Shown here in pieces: positions 38,245-46,650 of a DNA stretch of 64,000 nt; within the stretch, counting starts at the first letter, position 1; every line of letters begins with the position of its first letter. The stretch is from Gemmatimonas groenlandica (GTDB lineage: Bacteria; Gemmatimonadota; Gemmatimonadetes; Gemmatimonadales; Gemmatimonadaceae). Below the pieces are notes generated by a model, which was not told the DNA's origin, made no database searches, and saw only the letters and a list, made by a program, of their open reading frames with translations. The position numbers and the translations under genes are program-made. The stretch lies in NCBI RefSeq assembly GCF_013004105.1, contig NZ_CP053085.1, positions 558,001-622,000 on the forward strand, written 5' to 3'.

Positions 38245-41200
38245 TTAGAAGGTGAGGTTGAACCGCAGAACGGTATTCCGCGGATTCGGCGTCGTCAGGA
38301 AGTCCTGGCGCGAGAACGCGTTGGTCTGCGAGTTGATCTCGGGGTCAGCCCCGGAGTAGTCACTCCAGAGCTTCACGTTCTGCACGGCGAACGTGAGCGA
38401 CGCGCTTTGCACGCGGTTGCCAATGCGCTTCATCAGCGTCGACGGCAGCGTGTAGGTGGCGGACACTTCGCGGAGGCGGATGAAATCGCCCTTCTCGAGG
38501 TAAGAGTCGATCACGTCGTTCACGGTAGCGTTGTTGCCCTTGTTGGTCACGAACGCCGGCTGGCCGGAGGTTGGATTGCCGAATCGACGCAGGCGCTCCT
38601 CAGGGGACAACGCCGTCGGATCAAGACGCAGGTTGGAACGAACCAGCTGCGTTTCACGGAAGAACGCCGTGAAGTTCTGCACGAGGAAGTCACGCTTCGC
38701 GTCGAGCAGTGCTGACACCCGCAGGTTCTTGAACAGCGTGACCGTGTTGGTGAGGTTCCACTCCAACGTCGGGAACAGGTTACCCATCGGGGCCAGCGTA
38801 TCGCTGACAATGACTTTGCCAGTGGCCAGGTCAACCGATTCGATCTTCTTGGACACGAACACACCAAGCTGCTGGCCGACAATCGTCCGGCCTGCGCCGC
38901 CTAGGTTGAACGGGAGCACCTTATCGGCGCCGTCGCCGAGGCTGGTCAACTCGTTGTGAAGTGTGTTGGCACCCGCGCGGATGTCCCAGCGCACGTTCTG
39001 CGTGTTGAGTGCGCTGATATTCAGGGCGAGCTCAAGTCCACTGTTCTCCACCGCGCCGATGTTCGCCAGCGGGTTCGAGGAAAAACCGAGCGACGGCGGA
39101 ATCGGACGCGCGATGATCAGGTCCTTCGTCTGTTTCTTGAAGTACGTGAGCTCGGCCGACACGCGGTTGTCGAAGAACCCGGCGTCTAGACCGGCTTCGA
39201 ACTCGCTGCCACGCTCCGGCTTGAGGTCGGCATTACCGGGGTTGCCCGGAATGGCACCCGCGCTCGTGGAGCCCGAGATGTTGAACGACGCGGCGGACAG
39301 CGTGGTGAGCGCGTCGCCCGGGTTGGGCGAGCGGCCCGTCGTGCCGTACGCAGCGCGCAGACGCATGGTGTTGAAGATGCCCGAAAGCGGCTCGAAGAAG
39401 CTTTCTTCGGAGATCGCCCAGCTACCACCGATCTTGGGCAGTACGAATGCCGGTGCCGTTGTACCGAAGGACGAGTTCTTGTCGACGCGGACACCGACCT
39501 GCACGAAGCGCTTGTTCTGGTTGCCGATCTGCAGCTGCGAGAGGTAGCCGAACTGACGCTGTTCGGTGAAGCCGCCGCCACCGGTGGTGGTCGCCGCTGA
39601 CCCAACAGAGTTGTTCGCATTGGTCACGAAGCCGATACCGTTGGCCGTGAGCAGCGTGTTGCGCGTGGAGATTACCTGAAGGCCGAACGACAAGTTGGTT
39701 TCCCAATCTGCGCCGAGCTGCTTCCTCATGTTACCGAGGTAGTCGAACGTGTAGCGTTCGGCGCCACGTGCCGTCGAGGCGTTGCTGCCGCCGTCGGTCA
39801 GACCGCCATACCAGAGGCTGTCGTTCTTCGGGAAGAAGCTGCGCTGGTTGTCAGACGCGTAGTCCATGCCACCAGTGACGCGGTTCGTGAACCACGTGGT
39901 CGGCGCGTAGTTGGCCGTGATCGACGTGGTCACGCGCTTGGTGAGCAGACTGCGCTCGATCGCGTTGATCGCGTTGTAGTGGCGGTTGCTATACCAGCCG
40001 TCCTGCGTAAGCTGCCCCGTCGGCGAGTCATTACGCGTCAGGGGGCTGCCCAGGAGACCGCCGCCCAACCAGCCGAAGATGTTGTTGTCGTTGTCGGGCA
40101 GGTCGATCTTGCTCTGGACCAGCCCCAGTCCGACGTCGAAGTTGAGCTTCGAGTTCGCGACGTAGTTGACGTTCGTGCGTACGTTGTAACGATTGTACTT
40201 GTTGTTCGGCAACGTGCCTTCGGAGTTGTCCGAACCGTACGACAAGTTGAATCCGTAATTCTGGCCACCGCCACGCGCGCTGTAGTTGAACACGCGTGCG
40301 CTACCCTTCTGGAAGCCACCGACGCGGGCCAGCGGGTTGTCGTTGACCAGATCGCCAACGGTCTTGCCGCGGCAGAGCGGGTTGGTGCTGGTGGGCAGAA
40401 TCAGGGCGGCCGTACACGCGCCGTAGTTGTCGGGCGGCGTGTAGCGCGCATCCGATGAGCCGGTCTCCAGGCGAAGCGTTTGCTGGAAGCTGTTGGAGCC
40501 TGCCCGACCCTTCTTGGTGATGATCTGGATCACGCCGGCGGACGCATCGGCGCCGTACAGCGTCGCGGCGGCCGGACCCTTCACCACCTCGATGCTCTCG
40601 ATCTCTTCCGGGTTCAGATCGTTCATGCGGTCAAACTGCTGACCGGACTGCCCCGAGCCGATCTGGCCCTCGTTGATACGAACGCCGTCGATGAACAGCA
40701 GCGGCTGGTTCGACAGGTTGATCGATGACGCACCGCGGATGCGGATCTGCGTGGCCGTTCCCTTGGTTCCGGACTGCGAGCTCAGGGCAACGCCCGGCAC
40801 GCGGGACTGCAGGAGGTTCGCCACGCTGGTGATGGGCGCATCCTTGATGATATCGGCGGCCGAGACGGAGGCGACGACAGCAGCCTGCGCCTTACGCTGC
40901 TGGTTACCGACAGTACCCGTCACGACAACTTCGGACAGGTTGATGACCGATTGGGTCATCTTGACATTCAGGCTGGCGGTCTGGCCGGCCACGACCGTCA
41001 CGCTATCGCGCGATGCTTTGTAGCCAAGGCGGAATACGGAGATTCCCGTCCGACCAGGCTTCACGTTCGTGAGACGGTACTCGCCGTCCTTACTTGTCTG
41101 TGTCTCGAAGCTCGTGCCCGCAACGACGACGCGGGCGTCGGCTATAGGTTGCGCGGTGGCGGCATCAGTCACCCTGCCGCTGATCGTTCCGGTCTGTGCC

Positions 41201-41280
41201 AACAGGGCACGCGACGGGAGGGCGACCAGCAGAACGGCGGCGATGACCGCCAAGCGACCAATAATCGCTCGGTGAAACAT
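38245..41280 (-). CDS. SusC/RagA-like TonB-dependent outer-membrane transporter
   Basis: A 1011-residue outer-membrane channel energised by TonB. A signal peptide (to about 30, ending LLAQ) is followed by a carboxypeptidase-regulatory-like domain (TGTISGRVTDAATAQPIADARV), a plug with LLQSRVPGVALSSQSG and RIRGASSINLSNQPLLFIDGV, and a β-barrel ending in an aromatic residue (VLRFNLTF). ATG 41280 is chosen because AAGGAG lies 6-7 bases upstream; the 47 upstream codons are not signal-like. The susD gene follows directly. Nearby amine-oxidase, epimerase and peptidase genes suggest peptide or amino-acid ligands, by inference. Confidence 0.93.
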   Translation of the reverse strand: MFHRAIIGRLAVIAAVLLVALPSRALLAQTGTISGRVTDAATAQPIADARVVVAGTSFETQTSKDGEYRLTNVKPGRTGISVFRLGYKASRDSVTVVAGQTASLNVKMTQSVINLSEVVVTGTVGNQQRKAQAAVVASVSAADIIKDAPITSVANLLQSRVPGVALSSQSGTKGTATQIRIRGASSINLSNQPLLFIDGVRINEGQIGSGQSGQQFDRMNDLNPEEIESIEVVKGPAAATLYGADASAGVIQIITKKGRAGSNSFQQTLRLETGSSDARYTPPDNYGACTAALILPTSTNPLCRGKTVGDLVNDNPLARVGGFQKGSARVFNYSARGGGQNYGFNLSYGSDNSEGTLPNNKYNRYNVRTNVNYVANSKLNFDVGLGLVQSKIDLPDNDNNIFGWLGGGLLGSPLTRNDSPTGQLTQDGWYSNRHYNAINAIERSLLTKRVTTSITANYAPTTWFTNRVTGGMDYASDNQRSFFPKNDSLWYGGLTDGGSNASTARGAERYTFDYLGNMRKQLGADWETNLSFGLQVISTRNTLLTANGIGFVTNANNSVGSAATTTGGGGFTEQRQFGYLSQLQIGNQNKRFVQVGVRVDKNSSFGTTAPAFVLPKIGGSWAISEESFFEPLSGIFNTMRLRAAYGTTGRSPNPGDALTTLSAASFNISGSTSAGAIPGNPGNADLKPERGSEFEAGLDAGFFDNRVSAELTYFKKQTKDLIIARPIPPSLGFSSNPLANIGAVENSGLELALNISALNTQNVRWDIRAGANTLHNELTSLGDGADKVLPFNLGGAGRTIVGQQLGVFVSKKIESVDLATGKVIVSDTLAPMGNLFPTLEWNLTNTVTLFKNLRVSALLDAKRDFLVQNFTAFFRETQLVRSNLRLDPTALSPEERLRRFGNPTSGQPAFVTNKGNNATVNDVIDSYLEKGDFIRLREVSATYTLPSTLMKRIGNRVQSASLTFAVQNVKLWSDYSGADPEINSQTNAFSRQDFLTTPNPRNTVLRFNLTF

Positions 41281-41476
41281 CAAGTCTCCTTCCAAAATTA
41301 GGGATGGGCTGACGCGGGAACCTGCGCCAATGTCACTTTGCGGTAACGTGACGCGGTGAATCTCTCTCAGCTTTGAGGGATTTGCCACCCCGGCGGGGAC
41401 GAATACTGCATTTTGTCTCATTTACTGTGCGTTTGGACCCACAGTCTTAAGTTTAGTCCACGTATTTAGGGACGAG

Positions 41477-42664
41477 ATGAAGGGACTTGTCGTATGCTTC
41501 ATAAAGCCGAGGTCAGCAATAGTGATTCGCGATTTCGATGTCATCGTCGTCGGCGTTGGCGGGATGGGGAGCGCCGCCACCTATCAGCTCGCCGCTCGCG
41601 GGCTGCGCGTGCTGGGTATCGAACAGCACGAGCTCGGCCATGGCTTTGGCTCCTCCCATGGCCTCACCCGTATCATTCGCCTCGCCTATTTCGAGGACCC
41701 GTCGTATGTGCCGTTGCTGCGCCGCGCGTTTACCCTCTGGCGTGAGCTGCAGGACGGCATGGATGAGCCGTTGCTGCATGTCACCGGCGGGCTCGACGTG
41801 GGATTCGCCGGCAGCCACGTGTTCGAGGGCTCGCTACGCAGCTGCCGGGAGCACGACCTGCCGCACGAGGTGCTCGACGCGTCGGCCCTGGCGTCGCGCT
41901 TTCCGGGATGGCGACCCGCGGCGAATGCGATGGCCGTATATCAGCCCGACGCCGGTTTTCTCACGCCGGAGCGCTGCATTCAGTCCTACGCCGAACGCGC
42001 CCGTTCGCTTGGCGCTGACATTCGCACGAGGGAGCGCGTACTCGACTATTCCGCCAGCGGCGGGAGTGTGCGCGTTCGCACCGATCGCGGCGAATATGAG
42101 GCCGCGCAACTCGTGTTGACCGCCGGGCCATGGATGCAGGAGCTGGCGCCGTCGCTGCGATCGCTGCTCACCCCCGAACGCCAGGTGCTCGGCTGGTTCG
42201 ACATCGCCGACCGCGCCCGCTTCGCGCCCTCGGCGTTTCCGGTATTCGTGCTCGAAGCCGACGAGGGCATCTTCTACGGCTTCCCCGAGTACGGCGTGCC
42301 GGGCTTCAAGATTGGCCGCTATCACCATCTCGCTGAACGCGTTCGTCCGGACACTGTAGACCGTGTCTGTCATCCCCGTGACGAAGCGGCACTACGTGAC
42401 GCGGTATCGCGCTACTTCCCCGAGGCCAACGGTGCACTGCGGTCGTCGGCCGTGTGCCTGTTCACGAATACGCCCGACGAGCACTTCATCATCGATCGCG
42501 CGCCGGGCTCGCCGGAAGTCCTGCTGGTGTCACCCTGCTCCGGGCACGGCTTCAAGTTCTGCAGTGTGATCGGCGAGATCTGTGCCGATCTGGTGCAGCA
42601 CGGCACCACGTCGCACGACATCGCGCTGTTCGGACTCGAGCGGTTCCGCGGCGCCCTGAGTTAG
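41477..42664 (+). CDS. SolA-like FAD-dependent amine oxidase (N-methyl-tryptophan/sarcosine oxidase family)
   Basis: A monomeric flavoprotein oxidising N-methyl amino acids or related secondary amines. The Rossmann motif VIVVGVGGMGSAATYQLA begins near residue 22. The covalent-FAD cysteine lies in AVCLFTNTPDEHFIID (C327), matching the monomeric sarcosine oxidase site. CSGHGFKFCSVIGE is the second FAD-contact motif. The length of 395 residues is normal. GTG 41522 is an alternative start closer to the conserved N-terminus. It is divergent from susC and convergent with the epimerase gene, sharing stop-codon bases. The substrate is unknown. Confidence 0.88.
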   Translation: MKGLVVCFIKPRSAIVIRDFDVIVVGVGGMGSAATYQLAARGLRVLGIEQHELGHGFGSSHGLTRIIRLAYFEDPSYVPLLRRAFTLWRELQDGMDEPLLHVTGGLDVGFAGSHVFEGSLRSCREHDLPHEVLDASALASRFPGWRPAANAMAVYQPDAGFLTPERCIQSYAERARSLGADIRTRERVLDYSASGGSVRVRTDRGEYEAAQLVLTAGPWMQELAPSLRSLLTPERQVLGWFDIADRARFAPSAFPVFVLEADEGIFYGFPEYGVPGFKIGRYHHLAERVRPDTVDRVCHPRDEAALRDAVSRYFPEANGALRSSAVCLFTNTPDEHFIIDRAPGSPEVLLVSPCSGHGFKFCSVIGEICADLVQHGTTSHDIALFGLERFRGALS

Positions 42665-43668
42665 CCCCAGAGTGCGGCAGTGGGCGGCTGCATCACGCCG
42701 TCGGTGAACACGATGGCATGGTCACGATCGTGCGTTTGCAGCAGCGGGCCGTCGAGGTCGACGTAGCCGCAGCGCTGGCCCACGAGAAAACCCGGTGCCA
42801 TACCCAACGACGTGCCACACATGTTGCCCACCATCAGCTGCAGTCCGTGCACGAGCGCTTCGTTCGACATCTTCAGCGCTTCGGTGAGCCCGCCGCACTT
42901 GTCGAGCTTGATGTTGATGAACTGATAGCGCCCGAACAGCTCGGCCAACGATTCGCGATCGACGCACGACTCGTCCGCGGCCAGGGGAAGTGGTGACTGC
43001 AGCCCGTCGAGTTGCGCGTCCTCGAAACGCTTGACGGGTTGCTCGACCATCTCGACGCCGAGCGCGGCCAACGGCGGCAACACGCGCTCCAGCAGATCGC
43101 GGTTCCACGATTGATTGGCATCGACGGCAATGCGCGCGGTGGGATGTTCTTCGCGCACCCATCGTACGACGTCGATGTGGCGATCGGCGTCGCACTTGAT
43201 CTTGAGCAGCGGATACCGGCGGGCCGCGCGCGCTTTGCGTCGCGTGTCCGACTCGCTGCCAAGTCCGAGCGTGAGTACCGTGGTGAGTGGACGAAGCCCC
43301 GGCAACGCGGCGTACTGCCACGCCGGTACACCGGACTGCTTGGCCCGCAGATCCCAAAGGGCGCAGTCGATCGCGTTGCGCGCGCCGCCCGAGGGAAGCA
43401 GCTCCTGCACGGCTTGCAGCGTCGCGTCATTGACCGTATCACCAGACGTGGCGGCCACGACCAGCGGCAGTGCAAACTCGATCTGCGCCTGCAGCATCTC
43501 CGGCGTTTCCCCGTCGTAGTCCACGCCCGCCGCCTCCGCGCGGCCCACGTTCCCCGCGCTATCGGTGAGCATGAGCGTGATCAGGGGAATCGCCGTCATC
43601 ACGCCACGCGCGATTTCGAACGGCTCGACCAGGTCCCACTGCTCGATGGCCACGGCGCCGGTGATCAT
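42661..43668 (-). CDS. Dipeptide epimerase (enolase superfamily, L-Ala-D/L-Glu type)
   Basis: Epimerises the second residue of dipeptides, such as those from murein peptides. The catalytic KxK is K156/K158 in LLKIKCD. The metal ligands are D183 in AVDANQSW, E209 in VEQPV and D232 in ADESC. The second base is K254 in INIKLDKCGG, and YVDLDGPLL is typical of Ala-Glu epimerases. The length of 335 residues from ATG 43668 is normal; the longer upstream frame overlaps another gene. It lies 7 bp after the FmdB-like gene. Dipeptide preference cannot be fixed from sequence. Confidence 0.87.
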   Translation of the reverse strand: MITGAVAIEQWDLVEPFEIARGVMTAIPLITLMLTDSAGNVGRAEAAGVDYDGETPEMLQAQIEFALPLVVAATSGDTVNDATLQAVQELLPSGGARNAIDCALWDLRAKQSGVPAWQYAALPGLRPLTTVLTLGLGSESDTRRKARAARRYPLLKIKCDADRHIDVVRWVREEHPTARIAVDANQSWNRDLLERVLPPLAALGVEMVEQPVKRFEDAQLDGLQSPLPLAADESCVDRESLAELFGRYQFINIKLDKCGGLTEALKMSNEALVHGLQLMVGNMCGTSLGMAPGFLVGQRCGYVDLDGPLLQTHDRDHAIVFTDGVMQPPTAALWG

Positions 43669-43675
43669 CGGCCGA

Positions 43676-43909
43676 TCAGGAGGCGCAACCGCAGCCCGAC
43701 CCACATCCGCCACCGCCACCGCCTCGCATCGGGGCTGCCGCCGCGGCGCCAGTGAACGTGGCAAGCCCACCCGAGAGCACACGTCGCACCGGCGCGCCGG
43801 TGTCCGGGTGCGCGGTGAGGCAGGGCTCCGACATCGACTGACGCAGTTCAAACGTCTGTGGGAACTCGGCCTCGGACTGCGGGATGGTTTCGTACACGTA
43901 GACGGGCAT
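43676..43909 (-). CDS. FmdB-like small protein lacking the zinc-ribbon cysteines
   Basis: A 77-residue protein opening MPVYVYET, like the MPIYEYxC start of FmdB-type zinc-ribbon proteins, and continuing FELRQSMSEPCLTAHPDTGAPVRRVLSGG, the second half of that domain. The usual N-terminal CxxC is missing (IPQSEAEFP stands in its place), leaving only C30 from the fold. A Gly/Cys tail follows (six glycines, then CGSGCGCAS). Function is unknown. It probably shares a transcript with the epimerase. Confidence 0.65.
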   Translation of the reverse strand: MPVYVYETIPQSEAEFPQTFELRQSMSEPCLTAHPDTGAPVRRVLSGGLATFTGAAAAAPMRGGGGGGCGSGCGCAS

Positions 43910-44039
43910 GGTCTAATGGCCTGGCGGGGAAGGGTGATCGCCGAGTGGCTGGCACGGAAAGATACGCCCGCGGTCGGGGCATGATGAATAGCTTGTGGGA
44001 AGGGTCTCCGCTTCTCCACATGATTGGCGAGTATCGACG

Positions 44040-45008
44040 ATGAGTATGCCCCGGTCTACGCCCCGCGCGATCATCGCCGGGTTCGTGCTGTCGCTCGTGC
44101 TCCCGATAGTGTCGCCGTTGGCGGCGCAACGTGAGGGCTACGTAACCGTGCCAGACGGTGCCCGCTTGTTCTATCGGGTTGCGGGCAGCGGGACCGACAC
44201 GCTGGTCGCGATCCACGGTGGCCCGGGCGTGGATCTGGAGAGCATTGCGGGCGACTTCACGCCACTGACCGCGCGGCACACGGTGATCTTCTATGATCAG
44301 CGCGGGGCCGGGCGATCGACGTTGCCCGCCGATACCACGACACTTTCGGCGACGCAGCAGATCGCCGACCTGGAGGCCGTTCGTATGCACTTTGGCATCG
44401 ACCGTCTCACGCTGATCGCGCACTCGTATGGTCCCCTGCTGGCCGCGACGTACGCGATCGCGCATCCGGAGCACATGCGTCGGATGATCCTCATGGGCCC
44501 CGTGCCGCCGCGGCGAGGTGAGTTCTGGGCGCGTTTCGCCAAGAACTCGGCAGCCCGCATGGACAGCACGCTGCGGCGTCAGTCGGCCGAGGCCAATCGC
44601 CGGTTGCAGCGGGCCACGACCGACGACGAGATTCGTTCAGCGTGTCGCGACTACTGGCGCGCGGCGATGGTTCCGCGACTCGCTGAGCCGGCACGCACGC
44701 TGCCGATGATTCATTCTGACCTGTGCGCGTCCGACGCGCGCGGCATTCGTTTCGGACTGACCACCACGAATCGGCTGGTGATGGGTTCGTACGGTGACTG
44801 GGATATCCGGCCGCAACTTCGCACGCTGCGCGTGCCCACGCTGGTGATTCACGGCGAACAGGAGGCGATCCCAATGGATCTGGTCGAGGAGTGGGTTTCC
44901 TCGTTGCCGAATGCGACGCTGGTGCGTGTACCGCGTGCGGCGCATTTCGCCTATGCCGAGCGCCCCGACGTGGTGTGGCCGGCGGTTGAGGCGTTCCTGA
45001 AGCGGTGA
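44040..45008 (+). CDS. Secreted α/β hydrolase, proline iminopeptidase-like (S33)
   Basis: The signal peptide spans about residues 10-30 (LSLVLPIVSPLAAQ), so export is predicted. The HGGPG oxyanion motif (59-63) and nucleophile S129 in AHSYGPL match S33 prolyl aminopeptidases and related hydrolases. The catalytic histidine is in PRAAHFAYAE. The acid position reads HGEQEAIP, with Glu where Asp is usual. The length of 322 residues from ATG 44040 is normal. With SusCD, the oxidase and the epimerase it could release or use N-terminal residues of peptides outside the cytoplasm. Other ester or amide substrates are possible. Confidence 0.82.
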   Translation: MSMPRSTPRAIIAGFVLSLVLPIVSPLAAQREGYVTVPDGARLFYRVAGSGTDTLVAIHGGPGVDLESIAGDFTPLTARHTVIFYDQRGAGRSTLPADTTTLSATQQIADLEAVRMHFGIDRLTLIAHSYGPLLAATYAIAHPEHMRRMILMGPVPPRRGEFWARFAKNSAARMDSTLRRQSAEANRRLQRATTDDEIRSACRDYWRAAMVPRLAEPARTLPMIHSDLCASDARGIRFGLTTTNRLVMGSYGDWDIRPQLRTLRVPTLVIHGEQEAIPMDLVEEWVSSLPNATLVRVPRAAHFAYAERPDVVWPAVEAFLKR

Positions 45009-45021
45009 CCCGGAGTCTGTC

Positions 45022-45118
45022 GATTCGCGGACATTCGCGTGCATCCGCGGTCAGGCTGTTCACGTTCGGGGCTCTGACAGAAAAGCTTACCGCGGATCGG
45101 CGCGAATGCTCGCGGATG
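45022..45118. repeat. Inverted pair of 30-bp degenerate cgcgg/attcgcg repeat units
   Basis: The unit gattcgcggacattcgcgtg, continuing to 45051, recurs in inverted orientation at 45089-45118, matching at 23 of 30 positions. Related words (gtcaatccgcggt, attcgcggt) recur at 45172-45196, and on the far side of the insertion sequence at 46408-46428. This looks like a dispersed repeat family into which the IS30 element has jumped. No gene is seen in 45009-45188. Confidence 0.6.
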
Positions 45119-45188
45119 AACAACACATTCAAGATTGATAACGTCGCGCGCGACGGGGGTCGGCTCGCACAGTCAATCCGCGGTCATT

Positions 45189-45216
45189 CGCGGTGGATTC
45201 AACCCGTCAGTGCAAC
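45189..45216 (+). repeat. Left terminal inverted repeat of the IS30 element
   Basis: These 28 bases (cgcggtggattcaacccgtc, then agtgcaac) are the exact reverse complement of 46381-46408. The transposase stop codon lies within it at 45199-45201. Confidence 0.85.
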
Positions 45217-46350
45217 AGCATGCGCTAAAACTACCGCGGGTGTTTGAAAGTCGAGTGTTTTGCGTGGCCGTGTGTTGAGTCGGCGCGCAATCTGGTCGAG
45301 CTCGCGCTGCGTGACGCCGCGAAGGTCGGTGCCTTTGGGGAAGTACTGGCGCAGCAGGCCATTCGTGTTTTCGTTCGACCCGCGCTGCCACGGACTGCGG
45401 GGATCGCAGAAGTACACGGCGACGTTCGTCGCCACTGAAAAGCGCCGATGCTGTTGCATTTCATGACCGCGATCCCAGGTCAGGGTCGTCATCAGCTGCC
45501 CCGGGACGCGGGCGACCTCGCGAATGAGCGCGTCGACGACGTCCTGCGTCGCTTTGCTCGGTACCTGCACGAGATGGACATAGCGCGAGTGCCGCTCGAC
45601 CAAGGTGGCGATGACGCTTTGGCCGAGGCCCATCAGCAGATCGCCTTCCCAATGGCCCGGTAACGCGCGATCCTCGATCGCCGCGGGGCGCTCGCTGATC
45701 GCCACGGCGTCTTTGATCTGCCCCCGGGCATCCCCCGCCGTGGTCTTCGCGCCGCGATGGGCCCGCACGCACCGCAAATGGGCCACGAGTTCCTTTTTCA
45801 GGACGCCGCGGGCTTGGACAAACAAGGAGCGATAAATCGTCTCGTGCGACACGTGGAATGCGTTCTCCGTCGGATACGTCCGGCGCAGCCAGCCCGTGAT
45901 TTGCGCGGGGGACCACTGCGCCGCCAGCTTCGCGGCGACGAGGCGCCGCAGCGGGCCGTGCGTGGCGAGGCGACACGGTTGCGGCCGCGCCGCGCGCTGC
46001 CACGCGGCGGCCTCCGCCGCCACCGCCCGATAGCGCGACGGCCCCCCGTTCCGGGCAATCTCGCGTGTGACCGTCGATGGCGCGCGGTTGAGCGCACGGG
46101 CCAGCGCGCGGGCGCTCTGCCCATCAGCCAGCCCACGCGAGATGACTTCGCGCTCGTCGGGCGTCAACGCGGTCGTGGCCCGGTGCGGCACCGCCGGGGT
46201 GTAGCCCCCGTGGGCGCGAATAGCATTCTGCACCGTGCCCGGATGGCGCCCTAACCCGTCTGCGATCCGGGCCATCGTGGTCCCCGCTTTGAACTGCGCC
46301 CACAGGGTCCGTTGTTCAGTGGGGGTCAGTCGATACCGCCGCGTCGCCAT
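45199..46350 (-). CDS. IS30-family transposase
   Basis: The 383 residues appear complete. N-terminal helix-turn-helix segments (TPTEQRTLWAQFKAGTTMARIADGLG; RALARALNRAPSTVTREIARNG) recognise the ends. The catalytic DDE core has D in GHWEGDLLMG, D in TLTWDRGHEM and E in SNENTNGLLRQYFPKGTDL, the IS30 signature. RLNTRPRKTLDFQTP is the usual C-terminal segment. ATG 46350 fits the family start (MATRRYRLTP). No frameshift or stop interrupts it, so the element could be active. Confidence 0.93.
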   Translation of the reverse strand: MATRRYRLTPTEQRTLWAQFKAGTTMARIADGLGRHPGTVQNAIRAHGGYTPAVPHRATTALTPDEREVISRGLADGQSARALARALNRAPSTVTREIARNGGPSRYRAVAAEAAAWQRAARPQPCRLATHGPLRRLVAAKLAAQWSPAQITGWLRRTYPTENAFHVSHETIYRSLFVQARGVLKKELVAHLRCVRAHRGAKTTAGDARGQIKDAVAISERPAAIEDRALPGHWEGDLLMGLGQSVIATLVERHSRYVHLVQVPSKATQDVVDALIREVARVPGQLMTTLTWDRGHEMQQHRRFSVATNVAVYFCDPRSPWQRGSNENTNGLLRQYFPKGTDLRGVTQRELDQIARRLNTRPRKTLDFQTPAVVLAHAVALTG

Positions 46351-46380
46351 GCAAGCCTCCCGAGAGTGAACACGTAAAGT

Positions 46381-46408
46381 GTTGCACTGACGGGTTGAAT
46401 CCACCGCG
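46381..46408 (-). repeat. Right terminal inverted repeat of the IS30 element
   Basis: It starts gttgcactgacgggttgaat and is the exact complement of the left end. It lies 58 bp from the 3' end of tRNA-Leu. Confidence 0.85.
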
Positions 46409-46466
46409 TCAATCCGCGGTTCAGCTGTTCCGAAACCAGGGCACCGAATTCCCACCTGAACTTACA

Positions 46467-46548
46467 TGCGAACGCCCGGACTCGAACCGGGATGGGTCGC
46501 CCCGCCAGCTCCTAAGGCTGGTGCGTCTACCAATTTCGCCACGTCCGC
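46467..46548 (-). tRNA. tRNA-Leu (anticodon TAG)
   Basis: An 82-nt gene read on the minus strand. The acceptor stem GCGGACG pairs with CGTTCGC (one G-T). The D-loop has AAATTGGTAGACGC, the anticodon stem CCAGC/GCTGG encloses CTTAGGA with anticodon TAG reading CUA, a long type II variable arm GGCGGGGCGACCC follows, and the T-arm is CCCGGTTCGAGTCCGGG. The 3' CCA is not encoded. The IS30 element lies just downstream. Confidence 0.95.
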
Positions 46549-46585
46549 AAACTCGCTCCCACAACATAACTAGTGCGCCGAAAGG

Positions 46586-46623
46586 ACAATGGGCGGCGTC
46601 GCCTGTGCGACACCGCCCATTGT
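46586..46623 (-). terminator. Hairpin terminator after htrA
   Basis: acaatgggcggcgtcgc (46586-46602) pairs with gcgacaccgcccattgt (46607-46623) with one mismatch and a 4-base loop. On the minus strand it is followed by CCTTTC. It lies between the htrA stop and tRNA-Leu. Confidence 0.75.
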
Positions 46624-46650
46624 GGTCCTGCGGAGCCAATTGGCCAGCGA

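Larger units (their letters stand above)
45189..46408 (-). mobile_element. IS30-family insertion sequence
   Basis: A 1220-bp element with one intact DDE transposase on the minus strand and terminal inverted repeats matching for 28 bp. The right repeat lies 33 bp upstream of the transposase start codon. The transposase stop lies inside the left repeat. The outermost 8 bases of the repeats (cgcggtgg) may belong to the host repeat rather than the element, so true ends could be at about 45197 and 46400. No clean 2-3 bp target duplication is visible. A 13-bp direct repeat (gtcaatccgcggt) flanks it at 45172 and 46408. Confidence 0.88.

Noticed and set aside
43669-44019. N-terminal extension of the dipeptide epimerase upstream of 43668
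   Set aside because: The extra 117 codons are Arg/Pro/Ser-rich, overlap the FmdB-like gene and its promoter side, and the enolase-superfamily domain begins right at ATG 43668.
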